Origin: Ignavibacteriaceae bacterium
GTDB lineage: Bacteria > Bacteroidota > Ignavibacteria > Ignavibacteriales > Ignavibacteriaceae
Assembly: GCA_025455085.1 (NCBI GenBank)
Contig: JALONF010000318.1
Span: 1-7,290 of the forward strand
Reading direction: 5' to 3'
DNA: 7,290 nt
In this document: positions 1 to 6,852 of the stretch, one piece after another
How the letters are laid out: each line of letters opens with the position of its first letter
How positions within the stretch are numbered: position 1 is the first letter of the stretch
The notes under the pieces: generated by a model
What the model saw: the letters and a program-made list of their open reading frames with translations, nothing else
Databases searched by the model: none
Told to the model about the DNA's origin: nothing
Made by a program: the position numbers and the translations under genes

Positions 1-3000
1 ATTGAAGATTTATCTCTGTTACTAAGATCCGCTCTTATTAAAATTTTATCGATAACTTCAGTTACTAAAGTTTCTTTGTTAAAAGTCTCACCAGCAGCGC
101 TGAAGTTTTCTTTAATTCGTGATTGCAGCACATTCTGAAATGCCTTATCAGTTACAACAAACCATGATGGAATTAATCCTTCTCCTCCAACCATATCTAG
201 TTCAGCAAGGTTGGCAGCTTTCCAACCGATCAGAGGAACTAACTCCAGAGCACCCTGTTGAGGCTTCAGAGCAAATTTATCCGCAAGCTTTTCGCATAAA
301 ATCTTATCTTCCATCTCAAATTTTTTCTGATGCTGTTTGATTTTTTCCCTCTCCTCTGAAGAAGTGCCCAATAACAAATCAACACGATTTATTTGTCTGA
401 ACAGATGTCTAAGAAATTCTTTCTTCTCTTTACTTCCAACCAGTTCACTGATCTTTTTGAATATTTCATCTCTTAGTTTCCTAAGCCTAAGAAAACTGAT
501 TTCATTTATTCTATCAATATCATTGAATGATATTTTCTTTTCATCCGGAATTATTGAGTCAATTGAAGCAATCACATTATTAAGCACATCAAATATTCTG
601 ATCGCTTCTAATCTCGGCATTACAACTTCAAAAGGATGCTGTGCAAACGGAATAATCTGCTGAGCTTTTGAACAGGCAGTTAAAAATTTATTCTCACTCT
701 CAAGTACTACCTTCAAAAGATAAGATTCGGCCAGCACGCTATGCTTTTCATTCTGTAAAATTAAATTAAGAAGATACGCTTTCTCTTCAGGAGTGCTTTT
801 ATTTCCTTCAAGAAATTTTCCTGTCAGAATTTCCACAATTGCATATCTTAAAATGACTGGTTCAGAAATTCTTTTCAGCAGCTTTTCAATCTGATGCCTG
901 GTATGGAGTTTCTTTCCTCTTAAAAAAAGAAGTTCTTTGGAATCGGTTATTCGTGAAATTTCTTCATTTGTTTTTCCTAATGATTTGAAGTCCTCATACA
1001 AAGCAATCGTATCACTTTCCTGTCCGAGAACTTCCAGAGTTCCTTCACTTGCATCAAGAACGACCAGATCACCATTAAGCAATTGATGATCCACTTCGTG
1101 CAAATTGTGATACAAGGATACATTAAAGTTCTCTTCTTTTTTATATTCTACTTCATACTCCGTTGTCTGAAAAAGTAAAACATAAGTTCCGTCTGTTTCA
1201 CGAATCCATTTTCCAGAGACGATTATTGCAGGTTTATTAAATTGTGTGGCTATTAAACCAGCGTGACTAAGTATTCCTCCTCCTGTTGCAACTATTCCGG
1301 CACTATGATAGAGGATTGTGTTTTCATCGGGCGAGACAGAAGCTGCAACAAAAATATGCTCGTTAAAATCTTCCGGCTGTCTTCCCTCTGAGCCCAGAAT
1401 TACCCTTCCAGTAGCTCTGCCGGGAGAAGCTCTTAAACCTATCACAATTTTTTCACCAGTTGTTCTTATCTCAGTAGACTGTCTGTGTGGTGATTGAATA
1501 TCATCAAGAACTTTTTGAATATCTTCCTGCAATGAATCAATATTAGCTTCAGTTCCGGTTACATTATAGTTGTTTGCACGAAGCAGTTCCATAAGCTTAA
1601 CCGGTGAATACTCCGCATTCATTTGACAGGCATCATTACTATTCTTGCGTGTTCTATAAAGTGAATTCCCAATTACATAAAATGCAAGGCGAATAATCGC
1701 ATTATTATCTCGTAACAGATAAAGTTTCAGATATTTTCCAAGAAGTGGAAGAGATGCGGTTGCGGTTTGAACTTTAAAATTTTCCAACGTTCCGGTTGTT
1801 TGAATTCTGAGAGTCTGTTCAATTGGTATAATTACTTTTGCCAGTGCTGCTGATGATTCAAGCTCTTTTCCTCTGCTGTTCAAAATATCAGCAAACCATT
1901 TTGCTTCGTGAATTTTTTCAAATAATTCTGCTGAAGCTTCTTTAAATCCGTCCTGTATTTCAAATATTTCACTAGCTCTTAATGCTTCACGTAATGGATG
2001 GAGCAAATTTTCTTCCCATAACCTTTGCCCGGGCAGATAAGGATTATCATCTGCGAACTTTGAAATTTTTATTTCAATTTTCACAGTAAATCTATCCTGA
2101 TAATCACCATCACCTGACCAAACTAATTCATACTCTCCTTCAGGTGTGTCCAGAATATCCTGAATAATTCCAAGACGATCTTTTGTTAAGAGATCATCAA
2201 TCGGCAGGACACACCATTCCTTAAACATTTTTGCCCAGGCAGTGATAACTTTTTTCTTCGCATCTGATGGAAGATTCAAAGAACCTATAACCCAATCCAG
2301 ATCCATTAAATAAGGTGTAAGACAGAAAAGATATTGAACTCTTTCACATAGCTGATTCAGATCAAGCGCACGCTCTTTATCATATCTTGCGTGAATATGG
2401 GTTCCCTTCAATTTAACATCGAATTCAAGAAACTGGAAGAAATATCTTATTGCATCAAGATAGATATTGGGATGGTCTGCTATTTCATAATTGCTAACGC
2501 CGAAGTACTGAAGATCAATCATACCGCCTTGCAGCGGCGGTGAGAAATCAATTCTTATAAAAACAGGGTGATTCCTGAACCAGATAAAATAATGAACTTC
2601 ATTGCCATAACAGAAAATGTTTACAGAAGGAAATTTCCCAAGTCCGTGAAGCATCTGTCGTTCGATACCATCTATAACCGCCTTAATCGGATATGGGAAG
2701 TCATTAGATAATAATTCAGTCTCAGATGCGGGTTCGAAGTCGGCAAAATTAATATTTTGTACGACAGACAGTACTTTATTTCTGTTTGTTAACACCAAGG
2801 AAATATTTTGATTTGGTGATTTGGATTGATCGACAAGTTTGAAACCTAGCTGAAGTCCCTTCTGATGTAAGTACCGCTTTAATCCGTGCAATGTGTGAAC
2901 TTCGGCAGCATTATGCGGATCCTCGAACATTTGCACAAGCCGGGTAAGATCTGCTGATAAATGTGAATCCGAAGTTTCTTTTTCTAATTCAGCAATCACT

Positions 3001-3830
3001 TTTGCTTTCAATTTTTCATAAATGTCAGGAATGATTTTGCACTCATCTGAATAGGACTGAAAAAGCTTAACAAAATCACTAACAATTTTATCAAGCTGCT
3101 CAATTATTCCTTTAACTTTTGCTGCTGTTAATGGAGCAACGTCGAGAATTTCTTTCAGCAGATTTGCGTGTGCTAAATTATATGAACGAAATAACGCAAC
3201 GGGTTCTTCTGATTTGTAAATGGCTTTGGATTCAACTGGTGAACCACCGTGAGCTGTAAAAAAATAAAACTCTGATACTCTGTTTGCAGCCAATGTTTTT
3301 TCAAACAATCTGGCTTCAGCATCAGAAACGAAAAGCGGCAGAGATCCATTAATACTCAAGCCTATATAATGCTTTACCGAAAGTCCATAATTGACTCGTT
3401 CCCATCCTAATTTAGCAATTACTTCTCTTATAAGATTTTCGCTGCAAATATTTTCACAAGCTTGCAGAGATTTTATTACTGGCGGCGGTTTACCAAATTC
3501 CGGAATTAGAAAAAGCAGATCATTGTGTTTTGCACGGGTGAACTCCAGATATTTAATAAGAACTTCAGAAGAGTCAGTTCCGAGTAATTTTCTTATAATT
3601 TTATTGGATGGAGAGATTCCTTTTTCATCAAGTTTTTTAGCTGCCAGACTTCTTAGTTGTCCATACAGGCTAAATAATATTTCTTCAAGATGCTGCTCAG
3701 GTAATTCTATTTCATCAGGCGGTATAGAAAGATTTTCTAATTTATATAGCAGTGCTTTAAGGGTTGAATCTAGAGATGAGGTTTCAGCCGGTAAGTCTTT
3801 AGTGAACTTATTTTCATTTGCCATCCCCAT
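1..3830 (-). CDS. Permuted dikinase-like protein: unknown N-terminus, phosphohistidine domain, then PPDK-type ATP-grasp (3' end outside window)
   Basis: The frame is open from ATG 3830 to the window edge (1,276 codons). I checked the frame at 3828, 1263, 222 and 3. An in-frame TAA lies 11 codons upstream. A second ATG at 3824 is an equally good start, and only a weak GAAGAAG precedes both. Residues 1-790 are unrecognised: helical at first, then mixed alpha/beta with aromatic-rich stretches. Residues about 795-935 are a PEP-utiliser swivelling domain, with an entry motif GLRASPGRATG (P803) and the active-site motif TGGGILSHAG with H856 as the expected phosphohistidine. It closes with NGDLVVLDASEGT. 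Residues about 940-1190 look all-helical. From about 1195 a PPDK_N/ATP-grasp domain starts (GWKAANLAEL from G1202, then PSWFVVTDKAF) and continues off the window. In this superfamily ATP phosphorylates the His, which passes phosphate to an acceptor. The His-before-ATP-grasp order is that of glucan water dikinases, not PPDK or PEP synthase. No PEP/pyruvate barrel is visible, so the acceptor is unknown. It is probably cytoplasmic, since I see no signal peptide. The domain calls are firm; the function is not. Confidence 0.85.
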   Translation of the reverse strand, partial: MGMANENKFTKDLPAETSSLDSTLKALLYKLENLSIPPDEIELPEQHLEEILFSLYGQLRSLAAKKLDEKGISPSNKIIRKLLGTDSSEVLIKYLEFTRAKHNDLLFLIPEFGKPPPVIKSLQACENICSENLIREVIAKLGWERVNYGLSVKHYIGLSINGSLPLFVSDAEARLFEKTLAANRVSEFYFFTAHGGSPVESKAIYKSEEPVALFRSYNLAHANLLKEILDVAPLTAAKVKGIIEQLDKIVSDFVKLFQSYSDECKIIPDIYEKLKAKVIAELEKETSDSHLSADLTRLVQMFEDPHNAAEVHTLHGLKRYLHQKGLQLGFKLVDQSKSPNQNISLVLTNRNKVLSVVQNINFADFEPASETELLSNDFPYPIKAVIDGIERQMLHGLGKFPSVNIFCYGNEVHYFIWFRNHPVFIRIDFSPPLQGGMIDLQYFGVSNYEIADHPNIYLDAIRYFFQFLEFDVKLKGTHIHARYDKERALDLNQLCERVQYLFCLTPYLMDLDWVIGSLNLPSDAKKKVITAWAKMFKEWCVLPIDDLLTKDRLGIIQDILDTPEGEYELVWSGDGDYQDRFTVKIEIKISKFADDNPYLPGQRLWEENLLHPLREALRASEIFEIQDGFKEASAELFEKIHEAKWFADILNSRGKELESSAALAKVIIPIEQTLRIQTTGTLENFKVQTATASLPLLGKYLKLYLLRDNNAIIRLAFYVIGNSLYRTRKNSNDACQMNAEYSPVKLMELLRANNYNVTGTEANIDSLQEDIQKVLDDIQSPHRQSTEIRTTGEKIVIGLRASPGRATGRVILGSEGRQPEDFNEHIFVAASVSPDENTILYHSAGIVATGGGILSHAGLIATQFNKPAIIVSGKWIRETDGTYVLLFQTTEYEVEYKKEENFNVSLYHNLHEVDHQLLNGDLVVLDASEGTLEVLGQESDTIALYEDFKSLGKTNEEISRITDSKELLFLRGKKLHTRHQIEKLLKRISEPVILRYAIVEILTGKFLEGNKSTPEEKAYLLNLILQNEKHSVLAESYLLKVVLESENKFLTACSKAQQIIPFAQHPFEVVMPRLEAIRIFDVLNNVIASIDSIIPDEKKISFNDIDRINEISFLRLRKLRDEIFKKISELVGSKEKKEFLRHLFRQINRVDLLLGTSSEEREKIKQHQKKFEMEDKILCEKLADKFALKPQQGALELVPLIGWKAANLAELDMVGGEGLIPSWFVVTDKAFQNVLQSRIKENFSAAGETFNKETLVTEVIDKILIRADLSNRDKSS
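2523..2541. repeat. GC-rich palindrome inside the dikinase-like gene
   Basis: The arms ACCGCC (2523-2528) and GGCGGT (2536-2541) are perfect inverted repeats around a 7-nt loop (TTGCAGC), in a gene that is otherwise strongly AT-rich. On the minus strand it is read in frame as SPPLQGG (residues 430-436), between hydrophobic beta-like segments. Short GC-rich palindromes giving Pro/Gly-rich peptides of this kind are typical of dispersed palindromic repeats. Whether this one is an insertion or native sequence cannot be decided without homologues. Confidence 0.5.
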
Positions 3831-3962
3831 AGCTTCTTCAGGAAATAAAATGATGAAGCATTAATCTTTACAGCCGAAATGTACTTCAATTAAAAGGGTA
3901 AAGCAATGAATAGTTGACTTTTTACTTAAAAGAAATGGGTTTTAGAAATGGAATCAGAAGTT

Positions 3963-3977
3963 AATCTTTTAAAGATT
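3963..3977. repeat. AT-rich 7-bp inverted repeat after the antiporter pseudogene
   Basis: AATCTTT (3963-3969) and AAAGATT (3971-3977) are perfect arms around one T, 9 nt beyond the antiporter stop on the minus strand. The stem holds only one G:C pair per arm, and no U-run follows in the direction of transcription. It is therefore a poor intrinsic terminator and may be chance in AT-rich DNA. The rest of the 155-nt gap (3831-3985) before the dikinase-like gene shows no convincing promoter. The best minus-strand candidate is TTGCTT, 17 nt, TACATT, which is weak. Confidence 0.25.
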
Positions 3978-3985
3978 TCTGAATA

Positions 3986-4842
3986 TTAAAACTTAAATCC
4001 CGTTTTGCTAAGAGGCAGAAGAATTATAGCTGTAAAAAGCATAACTCCAAAGTCAACATAACTGATACCTTCAGAACTTAGTGGTATTACCAAGGCGGTG
4101 ATACCAAGTATTCCAAGAATGTTAAAAATATTTGAGCCAACTACATTTCCAATTGCAATATCCGATTCGTTTTTATGCGCAGCAACTATCGACGTTATCA
4201 GTTGGTTAATCCGATGATTGCATCACTGACACCAATCGCTTTTGCAATCGATATTGCACTTGTCACAAATAAGTTAGCACCTAATATCATTAATCCTAAT
4301 CCGCCAACTACAAATACTATGGAAACCGAAACACCAAGTTTAGTTTTCAATCCTTCTTTAAATTCATTTTCAACCTCAGCATTTTTTTCTTTTCGAGCCA
4401 TCAAAATATTCACAACCGTATAAGTAATTATTCCGACAACGAAAATTATTCCATCGATTAAACTCAACTCTTCATCGTTTAAAAGAATAATCAGCAAAAT
4501 ACTAAGTCCGATCATAATTGGAATTTCTCTTCTGATTACATTTGCATGAACATCAAGAGGTCTGATCAGAGCAGCAATACCAAGTATCAGTGCAATATTT
4601 GCTATGTTTGAACCAACAACATTTCCGAGTGAGATTGAACTGTTGCCGATTAAAGCTGCTTTTAAACTCACCACAAGTTCTGGTGTGCTAGTACCAAAGG
4701 CAACTACAGTCAGTCCCACAACAAGTGGAGTAATGCCAATTCGAAGTGCAAGCGCCGAGGCACCACGTATCAATCCTTCTGCACCAATGAATAGAAAGAT
4801 TAAACCACCGGCGAGGTAAATAAATACTTCAAGAGTTATCAT
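3986..4842 (-). pseudogene. Na+/Ca2+ antiporter (CaCA family, YrbG-like), disrupted by a deletion and C-terminally truncated
   Basis: ATG 4842 opens a frame of 214 codons ending at TGA 4200-4198. It covers the first antiporter repeat, with the alpha-1 signature GLTVVAFGTSTPEL and GNVVGSNIANI, a charged cytoplasmic loop (about residues 150-168) and the start of the second repeat (GVSDAIIGLT). The alpha-2 repeat then resumes in another frame from about 4203 to TAA 3988-3986: LITSIVAAHKNESD, then GNVVGSNIFNILGILG. The family normally has about nine more residues (type IVAIGTSLP) plus the first base of a Glu codon between these halves, so one 28-nt deletion explains both the missing motif and the frameshift. 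The reading also stops at KTGFKF, without the final transmembrane helix seen in E. coli YrbG. Rejoined, it would be about 294 residues against 325. The family exchanges Na+ or H+ for Ca2+ across the inner membrane, and both GTSxPE motifs line the ion site, so this copy is very unlikely to work. It starts 3 nt after the zinc-ribbon gene, suggesting former translational coupling. Confidence 0.88.
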
Positions 4843-4845
4843 TGA

Positions 4846-5109
4846 TTAAAAATCAAAAATCTCACCAAGAAAAGATTTTCGTTTATTTCTTTTGTAATAA
4901 TCATCCGAATATTTTTTACGGTCATCATATCTTCGGTCATTATCAAAAAGTTTTTGATCGGGTTCATCAAACTTTACAGACCTTTCAATTATTTTATCGA
5001 GCTCTCCTCTGTCCAGCCACACACCACGGCATTTCGAACAATAATCGATTTCAATTCCTTGTCTTTCGGAAATTACTAATTCACTTTCTTTGCAAACGGG
5101 ACAATTCAT
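4846..5109 (-). CDS. Small zf-TFIIB-type zinc-ribbon protein
   Basis: This is an 87-residue protein. Four cysteines (C3, C6, C24, C27) form two CxxC knuckles, and the family hallmark GVWLDRGEL follows the second. These match the zf-TFIIB (PF13453-type) zinc-ribbon proteins of bacteria, whose role is mostly uncharacterised. The C-terminal half (about residues 45-80) is rich in Asp, Lys, Arg and Tyr and looks disordered, ending in the hydrophobic GEIFDF. I chose ATG 5109, not the in-frame ATG at 5142, because AGGAG lies 5 nt upstream of it and the first cysteine pair begins at residue 3, as in homologues. The stop is 3 nt before the antiporter start. There is no signal peptide, so it is presumably a cytoplasmic zinc-binding protein. 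The family call is strong; the function is unknown. Confidence 0.85.
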   Translation of the reverse strand: MNCPVCKESELVISERQGIEIDYCSKCRGVWLDRGELDKIIERSVKFDEPDQKLFDNDRRYDDRKKYSDDYYKRNKRKSFLGEIFDF

Positions 5110-5114
5110 TTTTT

Positions 5115-5119
5115 CTCCT
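5115..5119 (-). promoter_or_regulatory. Strong ribosome binding site deciding the zinc-ribbon start
   Basis: AGGAG is read on the minus strand, followed by five A residues and ATG 5109. It is the clearest Shine-Dalgarno sequence in the window, and it places the zinc-ribbon start at 5109, 11 codons downstream of the longest in-frame ATG. Confidence 0.75.
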
Positions 5120-5171
5120 GACTTTTTTTTACAGAAAAACAAAAAATCGATTAAAAAAGTTCATTTGGTTT

Positions 5172-6443
5172 TCATTTTTTAGAAAGACTGGGAATATTTT
5201 CAACCAGATAAACTTTATCATTTCTGCGAACAAGTTCAGGAGTAATAAAGGAAGCCTCGTCGCTTTTTGAAGTTGCCTTAACAGATTTTTCATTCACAAT
5301 AATTTTCTGCAGAGATGTTTCCACAAGACCCGTTGTTTCCCCAATTATCAGGATTTTATCGTTTAGCTTCAACTTTCCTGATTCTAAAAGAATGTGAGCA
5401 ACTTTTGGTTTCTTAAAGTAATTAAGAACTTTGCCGACATAAACTTTTCTTGTAGTTGCTTTGCTTCCCTCAACTCCTGCATAATCTTCGGAGGAGGGTT
5501 TGTCGAAATAAAATCCTGATGAGAAACCTCGGTTGTAAACTGTTTCAAGTTCTTTAAGAAATTCTTTTTTCTTTTCTGCTGTTAATTTTTTCTTAAAGTG
5601 AAGATCAATTGCTTTTCTATAAACAGAAACAGTCTTCGTTACATATTCAGGAGCTCTTTTTCTTCCTTCAATTTTGAATGAATCAATCCCAGCTTCAATT
5701 AACTGATCTATAAATTCAATTGTGCAAAGATCTTTTGGTGAAAGAACATAATCGTCTCCAATAAGTAATGATTTATTTGCTGCAGTATCATATACTTCGT
5801 ACTCTCTACGACACGGTTGAATACATTCACCCCGGTTGGCACTTTGTCCAAAAAGGTGATGACTCATAAAACATCTTCCGCTTACTGCGATACACATTGC
5901 ACCATGAACAAACGCTTCAATTTCAAGATCAGTGTTCTTTCTAATTTTTTTTATTTCATCAAGTGAACACTCTCGTGCAAGCACAATTCTTACCGCTCCA
6001 AGTTTTTTATAAACTGAAGCCGAAAGTGAATTTGAAATTGAACTTTGAGTGGAAATACAGAAAGGCATTTTATTCTTGTTGCACAGCTCAGCTACAGCTA
6101 GGTCTGAACAGATTATTCTATCAAGCTTTGCTTTCTTTGCTGCTTTGATTATCTGTTCTGCTTCAGCAAGTTCATCTTCAAAAACAATTGTGTTGAGAGT
6201 TAGATAAGTTTTTACTTTCCCGCCTGCAGGCGAGGCAGGTTTCGATCTGCAGAATTTAGAAATTTCAGGAAGTTCTTCAATTGAAAAGTTTTTCGCTTTG
6301 GCGCGCATATTCAGTTTATCAACGCCGAAGTAAACTGCATCTGCACCGGCTTTAACTGCTGTTCGCAACATTGTCCAATCTCCGGCTGGAGCCATTAGTT
6401 CGGGTTTTCGGTGGTTGGTAGGTAGTCGGTAGTGAGTAGTCAT
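5172..6443 (-). CDS. U32-family peptidase / TrhP(YegQ)-like Fe-S protein
   Basis: This is a 423-residue protein. The N-terminal barrel opens with the U32 signature KPELMAPAGDW (13-23) and AVKAGADAVYFG. The core motif HGAMCIAVSGRC (180-191) is followed by NRGECIQPC (to C211) and KDLC (C240). C184, C191, C207 and C240 fit the four cysteines that hold an Fe-S cluster in U32 proteins such as UbiU and TrhP. Residues about 330-423 form the C-terminal beta domain. Members annotated as collagenase-like peptidases include proteins of known function in prephenate-dependent 5-hydroxyuridine synthesis in tRNA (TrhP) and in rRNA (RlhA) or ubiquinone hydroxylation (UbiU/UbiV). The length and C-terminal domain favour a TrhP-like role, but this is inference. 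The start ATG overlaps the four-helix-bundle stop (ATGA) and no Shine-Dalgarno is visible, so translation is probably coupled. Two oddities: residues 1-12 come from the inverted-repeat arm, and residues 67-75 come from a GC-rich palindrome. Confidence 0.9.
   Translation of the reverse strand: MTTHYRLPTNHRKPELMAPAGDWTMLRTAVKAGADAVYFGVDKLNMRAKAKNFSIEELPEISKFCRSKPASPAGGKVKTYLTLNTIVFEDELAEAEQIIKAAKKAKLDRIICSDLAVAELCNKNKMPFCISTQSSISNSLSASVYKKLGAVRIVLARECSLDEIKKIRKNTDLEIEAFVHGAMCIAVSGRCFMSHHLFGQSANRGECIQPCRREYEVYDTAANKSLLIGDDYVLSPKDLCTIEFIDQLIEAGIDSFKIEGRKRAPEYVTKTVSVYRKAIDLHFKKKLTAEKKKEFLKELETVYNRGFSSGFYFDKPSSEDYAGVEGSKATTRKVYVGKVLNYFKKPKVAHILLESGKLKLNDKILIIGETTGLVETSLQKIIVNEKSVKATSKSDEASFITPELVRRNDKVYLVENIPSLSKK
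6219..6239. repeat. GC-rich palindrome in frame inside the U32 gene
   Basis: CGCCTGCAGGCG (6221-6232) is a perfect 12-bp palindrome. The wider segment also allows a CCTGC/GCAGG stem (6223-6227 with 6235-6239). It stands out as GC-rich in an AT-rich gene and is read in frame as part of SKPASPAGG (residues 67-75). U32 homologues usually run straight from the helix after the EELPE motif into the strand VKTYLTLNT, so these nine residues look like an insert at a surface turn. It resembles protein-coding palindromic elements such as those of Rickettsia in behaviour, not in sequence. Confidence 0.6.
6421..6440 (+). repeat. Inverted-repeat arm, 3' side of the four-helix-bundle gene
   Basis: This GGTAGT-rich segment is the inverse complement of 6824-6843 with 17 of 20 positions matching. 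Read on the minus strand it is ACTACTCACTACCGACTACC, followed by more of the same low-complexity pattern to about 6411. It lies immediately after the U32 initiation codon and encodes part of that protein's atypical N-terminus. Confidence 0.65.
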
Positions 6444-6838
6444 TGATTGTTCGAAGATTTAGAGAGATAGTTAATATATGCACTCAATCTTGGAAGAAGG
6501 CTTTCTATAGCCTCAAGAATTTTCTTCGTATCAGAGTCTGATAAAAGTTTTCTTCTCTTCGAAATGGTCAGCCAATGCCTTGTTTCAAATAAGGATCCTC
6601 TGGCAATTTTTACAAAACGAGAATTATCAATTTTACTTCCTCTTCCATATCCTTCGGAGATATTGGCACCAACACTATCAATTGCTCTTAAAAGTTGACC
6701 ACCGATATTATTTCGCGAAAAATTATCCCAATGAATTACAATATTCCAAACACTATCACTTATCTCTAAAGATATTTTATATACTTCCAAGTCCTCAAGA
6801 CTAGATTGCTTGACTATAGTTTTACTACCCACAACCAA
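6440..6838 (-). CDS. Four-helix-bundle protein (S23/IVP, TIGR02436-like)
   Basis: The frame gives 132 residues if started at TTG 6838. GTG 6832 is the alternative. A stop codon lies directly upstream, no ATG occurs before the conserved region, and there is no Shine-Dalgarno, so the start is uncertain. LEDLEVYK (14-21) is the usual opening of the family, and IDSVGANISEGYGR (53-66) followed by FVKIARGSLFET (75-86) are its hallmarks. The family was first described from proteins encoded in intervening sequences of 23S rRNA genes. Free-standing members, like this one between pepT and the U32 gene, have no agreed function; the fold forms small helical-bundle oligomers and some relatives bind nucleic acid. 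It overlaps the U32 start by 4 nt. The gene is bracketed by inverted repeats at 6421-6440 and 6824-6843, and its first residues are encoded in the right arm. The family call is strong; the function is unknown. Confidence 0.88.
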   Translation of the reverse strand: MVVGSKTIVKQSSLEDLEVYKISLEISDSVWNIVIHWDNFSRNNIGGQLLRAIDSVGANISEGYGRGSKIDNSRFVKIARGSLFETRHWLTISKRRKLLSDSDTKKILEAIESLLPRLSAYINYLSKSSNNQ

Positions 6839-6843
6839 CTACC
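6824..6843 (+). repeat. Inverted-repeat arm, 5' side of the four-helix-bundle gene
   Basis: ACTACCCACAACCAACTACC is the partner of 6421-6440 (17/20 complementary), and similar sequence continues to about 6857. It fills the short gap after the pepT stop (6853-6855) and contains the TTG/GTG start candidates of the four-helix-bundle gene. In a transcript the two arms could pair and enclose the whole gene, as in IVS elements of 23S rRNA genes. Confidence 0.65.
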
Positions 6844-6852
6844 AACTAATTA

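Noticed and set aside
119..663. Two adjoining plus-strand open frames
   Set aside because: Both are antisense to the linker and ATP-grasp start of the dikinase-like gene, and neither product has a recognisable motif.
3391..3864. 157-codon plus-strand open frame
   Set aside because: It lies antisense to the start of the dikinase-like gene, whose minus-strand frame is continuous and carries recognisable domains. The Ser/Leu-rich composition is typical of a shadow frame.
3914..3945. TTGACT as a plus-strand -35 element
   Set aside because: No good -10 box follows at the right spacing, and no plus-strand gene lies downstream.
4198..4200. TGA in the antiporter as selenocysteine or programmed frameshift
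   Set aside because: The conserved GTSxP residues are physically absent, so recoding at this codon would not restore the protein. There is no slippery heptamer and no obvious SECIS-like hairpin.
5110..5171. T/A-rich gap after the U32 gene as a terminator
   Set aside because: It has homopolymer runs but no GC-containing stem before them on the minus strand, so it does not support an intrinsic terminator.
4842..5270. 142-codon plus-strand open frame
   Set aside because: It is antisense to the zinc-ribbon gene and the end of the U32 gene, both with clear family motifs. Its Phe/His/Asn-rich product resembles no protein I know.
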